From assembly GCA_002361615.1 (NCBI GenBank), contig DETK01000032.1, positions 115,876 through 144,573 of the forward strand: a DNA stretch of 28,698 nt, given 5' to 3'. Positions 24,484 to 28,698 of the stretch are shown one piece after another (position 1 is the first letter of the stretch; each line of letters starts with the position of its first letter). Source of the stretch: Bacteroidales bacterium UBA3290. GTDB taxonomy: Bacteria; Bacteroidota; Bacteroidia; Bacteroidales; UBA932. The notes below the pieces were generated by a model. That model was not told where the DNA came from, made no database searches, and saw nothing but the letters and a program-made list of their open reading frames with translations. Made by a program: the position numbers and the translations under genes.

Positions 24484-26316
24484 ATGCAACATAAAGTAAT
24501 TGACACGCAAGATGTTGTAATTAGGTTTTGTGGCGATTCGGGCGATGGGATGCAGCTGACAGGTACGCTGTTCGCTGACGCCTCGGCCTTGTACGGCAAC
24601 GAGATTTCCACGTTCCCGGATTATCCTGCGGAAATCCGCGCTCCGCACGGCACAGTCTCCGGCGTTTCCGGCTTTCAGGTCCATATCGGATCGGGAGAAG
24701 TCAATACGCCCGGAGATTTTTGTGATGTGCTGGTAGCCATGAACCCCGCAGCGCTTCGCGCCAACGCGAAGTGGGCAAAACCTACGGCAACCGTCATCAT
24801 CGACACGGACACGTTCGATGAAGCGCTCATCAAGCGGGCCGGCTACGCAACGCTGGACCCTGTAACCGAACTCGGCATCGAGGACAGGAATATCATTTAT
24901 TCACCGATCACCACGCTGACCAAGGAAAGCCTCAAGGACAGCGGCATGGATCAGAAGGCCATCGTCCGTTGCAAGAACATGTTCACGCTCGGCATGTGCT
25001 TTTTCATGTTCAACCGTCCGCTGGAGTATACCTATGCCTACCTGGAGAAGAAGTTCAAGAAGAAACCGGCGCTCATCGAGCCCAACAAGAAGGTTCTCTT
25101 CGACGGCTTCAACTATGCTGCCAACATCCAGGCCATCGCCAATACCTATACGGTAAAGCCGGCCAAGCAGGAGAAAGGCGTGTATCGCAACATCAGCGGT
25201 AACCAGGCTACGGCCTGGGGTCTGATCGCCGCTTCCGAGAAGAGTGGTCGTCCGCTCTTCTGCGGTTCCTACCCGATCACCCCGGCGACGGCCATCCTCG
25301 AGGAACTTGCCATCCACAAGAACCTCGGTGTGAAGACCCTGCAGGCGGAAGACGAGATCGCGGGTATCTGCACCGCCATCGGCGCCGCCTATGCCGGCAA
25401 CTTCGCCGTCACCACGACTTCCGGCCCCGGCCTCTCGCTGAAGAGCGAAGCGCTTGGTCTGGCTATGATTACCGAGCTTCCGCTCGTGCTGGTCGATGTG
25501 CAGCGCAGCGGCCCTTCGACGGGTATCCCGACCAAGACCGAGCAGACCGACCTCGCCCAGGCCCTCTACGGCCGTAACGGCGAATGCCCGATTGCCGTGG
25601 TCGCCGCCCACTCACCGAGCCACTGCTTCGACGCCGCCTTCTATGCCGGCAAGTATGCGATGGAGCACATGATGCCCGTCATCCTCCTCACGGAAGGTTT
25701 CCTGGGCAACGGCAGCGAGCCGTGGAAGATTCCTTCGATGAAGGATTACCCGGCCATCAAACCGCCGATCATCGACAAATGCGAAGGTGCGTTCCAGCCT
25801 TTCGCCCGCGATCCCAAGTCGTTCGCCCGCAAGTGGGCGTTCCCGGGCAAAGCCGGTCTGGAGCACCGCGTAGGCGGTCTGGAGAAGAACACCGCCGGTG
25901 TCATCTCCTCCGACCCTGAGAACCACGCCAAGATGGTGGCTGAGCGCGCCGAGAAAGTCGCCCGCCTGGCCAACTATCTCCCCGAACAGGAAGTTATCGG
26001 CGACAAAGACGCCGACGTGCTGATCGTGGGATGGGGCGGAACCTTCGGACACCTCTACACTGCGCTCCACGAGCTGCAGGACGAAGGAAAGAAAGTCGCC
26101 CTCTGCCACTTTGATTTCATCAACCCGCTTCCGAAGAACACGGCCGACATCTTCGCCCGTTACAAGAAGATCCTCGTGTGCGAGCTCAACAGCGGCCAGT
26201 TCGCTGACTATCTGCGTGCAAAACTTCCGCAGTTCAGCTATCTGCAGTACAACAAGGTCCAGGGTCAGCCCTTCATCGTCAAGGAGATCGTGGATGCCGT
26301 CAATGCCATTCTTTAA
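24484..26316 (+). CDS. korA: 2-oxoglutarate:ferredoxin oxidoreductase, fused gamma-alpha subunit
   Basis: With KorB it interconverts 2-oxoglutarate plus CoA with succinyl-CoA, CO2 and reduced ferredoxin. In anaerobes it often runs toward 2-oxoglutarate. The 610-residue protein is a fusion: the gamma domain (about 8-190) begins with VVIRFCGDSGDGMQLTG and has FPDYPAEIRAPHGTVSGVSGFQVHIG, and the alpha domain follows (about 235-610) with CGSYPITPATAILEELA, QAEDEIAGICTAIGAAYAG and TTTSGPGLSLKSEALGLA. The C-terminal part has VLIVGWGGTFGHLYTAL. Length is as expected for fused subunits. korB begins 14 bases after its stop. Substrate choice is by family likeness; a related 2-oxoacid cannot be excluded. 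Confidence 0.92.
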   Translation: MQHKVIDTQDVVIRFCGDSGDGMQLTGTLFADASALYGNEISTFPDYPAEIRAPHGTVSGVSGFQVHIGSGEVNTPGDFCDVLVAMNPAALRANAKWAKPTATVIIDTDTFDEALIKRAGYATLDPVTELGIEDRNIIYSPITTLTKESLKDSGMDQKAIVRCKNMFTLGMCFFMFNRPLEYTYAYLEKKFKKKPALIEPNKKVLFDGFNYAANIQAIANTYTVKPAKQEKGVYRNISGNQATAWGLIAASEKSGRPLFCGSYPITPATAILEELAIHKNLGVKTLQAEDEIAGICTAIGAAYAGNFAVTTTSGPGLSLKSEALGLAMITELPLVLVDVQRSGPSTGIPTKTEQTDLAQALYGRNGECPIAVVAAHSPSHCFDAAFYAGKYAMEHMMPVILLTEGFLGNGSEPWKIPSMKDYPAIKPPIIDKCEGAFQPFARDPKSFARKWAFPGKAGLEHRVGGLEKNTAGVISSDPENHAKMVAERAEKVARLANYLPEQEVIGDKDADVLIVGWGGTFGHLYTALHELQDEGKKVALCHFDFINPLPKNTADIFARYKKILVCELNSGQFADYLRAKLPQFSYLQYNKVQGQPFIVKEIVDAVNAIL

Positions 26317-26322
26317 AGGAGG
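26315..26322 (+). promoter_or_regulatory. Strong Shine-Dalgarno sequence of korB
   Basis: AAAGGAGG overlaps the korA stop and lies eight bases before the korB ATG. Bacteroidetes genes rarely use such sites, and few others in this window have one, so this gene may depend on an unusual mode of initiation or on coupling to korA. Confidence 0.55.
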
Positions 26323-26330
26323 AAATCACG

Positions 26331-27347
26331 ATGAAATATACAGCACAAGATTTCAAGAGCAACCAGGAGGTACGCTGGTGCCCCGGTTGCGGTGACCATG
26401 CCGTCCTGGCCGCCATCCATCGCGCCCTTCCGCAGGTGTGCGAGCAGCGCGGTTACAGCAAGGAACGCCTGGTGTTCATCTCGGGTATCGGCTGCTCGTC
26501 GCGTCTCCCGTACTACATGGATACGTTCGGCTTCCACAGCATCCACGGCCGTGCCACGGCCATTTCCACCGGTGTGAAAGTCGCCAATCCCGACCTCTCC
26601 GTGTGGCAGGCCTGCGGTGACGGCGACGCCCTCGCTATCGGCGGCAACCACTTCATCCACGCCATCCGCCGCAACATCGACATCAACATCATCCTGTTCA
26701 ACAACCAGATATACGGTCTGACGAAAGGACAGTATTCCCCGACCTCCAAACTGGGCCAGATTACCAAGACCTCGCCCTACGGAACCGTGGAGAACCCCTT
26801 CACGCCCGGCTCGCTTGTCCTGGGTGCCCGCGGCACTTTCTTCGCCCGCAGCCTCGACAGCGAACTGGCCCTGAACCAGGAGATTTTCGTGGCTGCAGCC
26901 GCCCACGACGGCTGCTCCGTCTGCGAGATGCTCACCAACTGTGTGATCTTCAATGACGGCGCCCACAATACGATCGCCGACCGTACCTACCGTGCCGACC
27001 GCACCATCATCCTCCACCACGGGGAACCGATGGTCTTCGGCAAGGACAAGGACAAGGGCCTGATCCTCGAGCACGGAAAGCTCAAGGTGGTCAAGATCGG
27101 AGAGAACGGCATTACCGTCGACAAACTCCTGGTCCACGATGCACACGCGGAGGATCCCGCCATCCAGAGTCAGCTCATCAACATGAAGTACCCTGACTAT
27201 CCGGTGGCCCTCGGCGTCATCCGGCAGGTCAACGAACCGACTTACGACGACCGCGTCCGCGACCAGCTCACCCAGGTGAAGGAAGCTTCTCCGATCACCT
27301 GCATGGACGAACTGCTCCACAGCGGCGCCACCTGGACGGTCGAATAA
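26331..27347 (+). CDS. korB: 2-oxoglutarate:ferredoxin oxidoreductase, beta subunit
   Basis: Thiamine-diphosphate-binding catalytic subunit that partners KorA. The 338-residue protein has CPGCGDHAVLAAI near residues 18-30 and GIGCSSRLPYYM (cysteines that in this family ligate an iron-sulfur cluster). The cofactor motif is ACGDGDALAIGGNHFIHA followed by NIDINIILFNNQIYGLTKGQ. The closing region has YPVALGVIRQVNEPTYDDRV. It follows korA by 14 bases behind a strong AAAGGAGG site, and gdhA starts 60 bases downstream. Confidence 0.93.
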   Translation: MKYTAQDFKSNQEVRWCPGCGDHAVLAAIHRALPQVCEQRGYSKERLVFISGIGCSSRLPYYMDTFGFHSIHGRATAISTGVKVANPDLSVWQACGDGDALAIGGNHFIHAIRRNIDINIILFNNQIYGLTKGQYSPTSKLGQITKTSPYGTVENPFTPGSLVLGARGTFFARSLDSELALNQEIFVAAAAHDGCSVCEMLTNCVIFNDGAHNTIADRTYRADRTIILHHGEPMVFGKDKDKGLILEHGKLKVVKIGENGITVDKLLVHDAHAEDPAIQSQLINMKYPDYPVALGVIRQVNEPTYDDRVRDQLTQVKEASPITCMDELLHSGATWTVE

Positions 27348-27407
27348 TCAGACAATACCAAATAAACCCTATCGTTTAACAATTTTACAAATAATTTAAA
27401 ACCAACT

Positions 27408-28698
27408 ATGAAAGTAGCTGAAATTATGGCGAACCTCGAGCGGAAGCATCCCGGTGAGAGCGAATATCTCCAGGCTGTCCGCGAGGTCCTCGACTCCATC
27501 GAGGACGTTTACAACCAGCATCCTGAGTTCGAGAAGGCTCAGATCGTCGAGCGCATGGTAGAGCCCGACCGTATCTTCACCTTCCGCGTGACGTGGGTGG
27601 ACGATGCCGGCAAGGTCCAGACGAACCTCGGTTATCGTATTCAGTTCAACAGCGCGATCGGTCCCTACAAGGGCGGTCTTCGTTTCCACAAGGCAGTCAC
27701 CCCTTCGATGCTGAAATTCCTCGGCTTCGAGCAGACTTTCAAGAATGCCCTCACCACGCTCCCGATGGGCGGTGCCAAAGGTGGTTCCGACTTCGACCCC
27801 GTGGGCAAGAGCAACGACGAGATCATGCGCTTCTGCCAGGCCTTCATGACGGAGCTCTGGCAGTGCATCGGCCCGGATCAGGACGTTCCTGCCGGTGACG
27901 TCGGTGTCGGCGGCCGTGAGATCGGTTATCTGTACGGCATGTACAAGAAACTCGCTCGCGAGTACAACACGGGCGTGCTGACGGGTAAGGGTGCTACCTG
28001 GGGTGGTTCGATCCTCCGTCCGGAAGCTACCGGTTTCGGTGCCCTCTATTTCACCCAGAACCTGCTGCACAAGGCCGGTAAGGACATCAAGGGCTGCACC
28101 GTGGCTCTGTCCGGCTTCGGCAACGTGGCTTGGGGTGCCGCTACCAAGGCTACCGAACTCGGTGCCAAGGTCGTCGCCATCTCCGGTCCTGACGGTGTCT
28201 GCGAGATCCCTGGCGGTATCACCAAGGAAATGATCGACTACATGCTTGTCATGCGTGCCTCGAACCGCAACAAGGTTCAGGATATGGCTGACAAATTCCC
28301 GGGCCTGGCCAAATTCACGGCCGGCAAGAAGGCCTGGAGCGTGAAGTGCGACATCGCTCTCCCTTGCGCTTTCCAGAACGAGCTTTCCGAAGACGACGCG
28401 AAGGAACTCAAGGCCAACGGTACCTGGTGCTGCTGCGAGGTGTCCAACATGGGCTGCCAGCCGGGCGCTATCCACTTCTTCCAGCACAACGGCATCCTCT
28501 TCGCTCCTGGTAAGGCTGTCAACGCCGGTGGCGTGGCTACCTCGGGCCTCGAGATGACGCAGAACGCTTCGCACATCAGCTGGAGCGGCAAGGAAGTTGA
28601 TGAGAAGCTCCACTTCATCATGGACTCCATCCACGAAGCTTGCGTGAAGTATGGCACGCAGCCTGACGGCACGATCGACTACGTGAAGGGCGCCAACA
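27408..28698 (+). CDS. gdhA: Glutamate dehydrogenase (probably NADP type), 3' end missing
   Basis: Reductively aminates 2-oxoglutarate to glutamate, the product of KorAB being its substrate. About 430 residues are in the window; the family has about 445, so only some 15 residues are missing. Visible motifs include GYRIQFNSAIGPYKGGLRFH with the substrate-binding lysine, GGAKGG, VPAGDVGVGGREIGYLYG, the Rossmann region VALSGFGNVAWGAA and the late PGKAVNAGGVATSGLEMTQNA. The hexameric short form typical of Bacteroidetes is indicated; coenzyme preference is from family likeness and not proven. The upstream 60-bp spacer is AT-rich and shows no clear TAnnTTTG box. Confidence 0.95.
   Translation, partial: MKVAEIMANLERKHPGESEYLQAVREVLDSIEDVYNQHPEFEKAQIVERMVEPDRIFTFRVTWVDDAGKVQTNLGYRIQFNSAIGPYKGGLRFHKAVTPSMLKFLGFEQTFKNALTTLPMGGAKGGSDFDPVGKSNDEIMRFCQAFMTELWQCIGPDQDVPAGDVGVGGREIGYLYGMYKKLAREYNTGVLTGKGATWGGSILRPEATGFGALYFTQNLLHKAGKDIKGCTVALSGFGNVAWGAATKATELGAKVVAISGPDGVCEIPGGITKEMIDYMLVMRASNRNKVQDMADKFPGLAKFTAGKKAWSVKCDIALPCAFQNELSEDDAKELKANGTWCCCEVSNMGCQPGAIHFFQHNGILFAPGKAVNAGGVATSGLEMTQNASHISWSGKEVDEKLHFIMDSIHEACVKYGTQPDGTIDYVKGAN

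Noticed and set aside
27396..28634. 412-codon open frame on the minus strand opposite gdhA
   Set aside because: The plus-strand frame is an unmistakable glutamate dehydrogenase, and the antisense frame shows no domain.

Overview
The window looks like a chromosomal segment of a GC-rich member of the Bacteroidales. The evidence is the short primary sigma factor that lacks region 1.1, the many TAnnTTTG promoter boxes (the Bacteroidetes -7 consensus), the BamD-RpoZ and NadK-UppS-BamA-OmpH gene strings, the KorAB and GdhA pair, and the many lipoproteins. The genus cannot be fixed from the sequence alone. No rRNA, tRNA, CRISPR array or prophage was seen. The first gene (htrA) and the last gene (gdhA) run off the window ends.

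Layout. 1-4972: htrA (partial), a palindrome-rich spacer, sigA, a sodium:amino-acid symporter and argS, all on the plus strand and tightly packed. 4973-6326: a less GC-rich island with one HUH/Y1 (RAYT-like) transposase on the minus strand, bracketed by two direct copies of a hairpin-bearing repeat of about 70 bp. 6327-9347: an accessory cluster with a small lipoprotein, a divergent FISUMP-domain lipoprotein, and a membrane-spanning regulator that joins a kelch-like sensor to an AraC-type DNA-binding domain. Two 13-bp direct repeats exactly 20 bp apart lie in the divergent spacer. 9325-11553: a lipoprotein glycerophosphodiesterase, then a Fur-family regulator overlapping a Gate-domain membrane protein. 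11584-16091: trxB, bamD, rpoZ, recN and nagB. 16072-19155 (minus strand): pdxJ, an OmpH-like protein and a LysM plus periplasmic-binding-fold protein. 19188-24458: nadK, uppS, bamA and two OmpH/Skp chaperones. 24484-28698: korA, korB and partial gdhA.

How the genes work together. Most of the window is housekeeping. BamD, BamA and the three OmpH/Skp-like proteins build the outer membrane. UppS supplies the lipid carrier for cell-wall synthesis. NagB handles amino-sugar breakdown. KorAB and GdhA meet at 2-oxoglutarate, linking carbon and ammonia assimilation. The accessory signals are the transposase with its flanking hairpins, the kelch-AraC regulator with the direct repeats near it, and the unusual Fur protein coupled to a Gate-domain membrane protein. 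A recurring feature is a TAnnTTTG box only 5-9 bases before a start codon, which suggests several nearly leaderless mRNAs.
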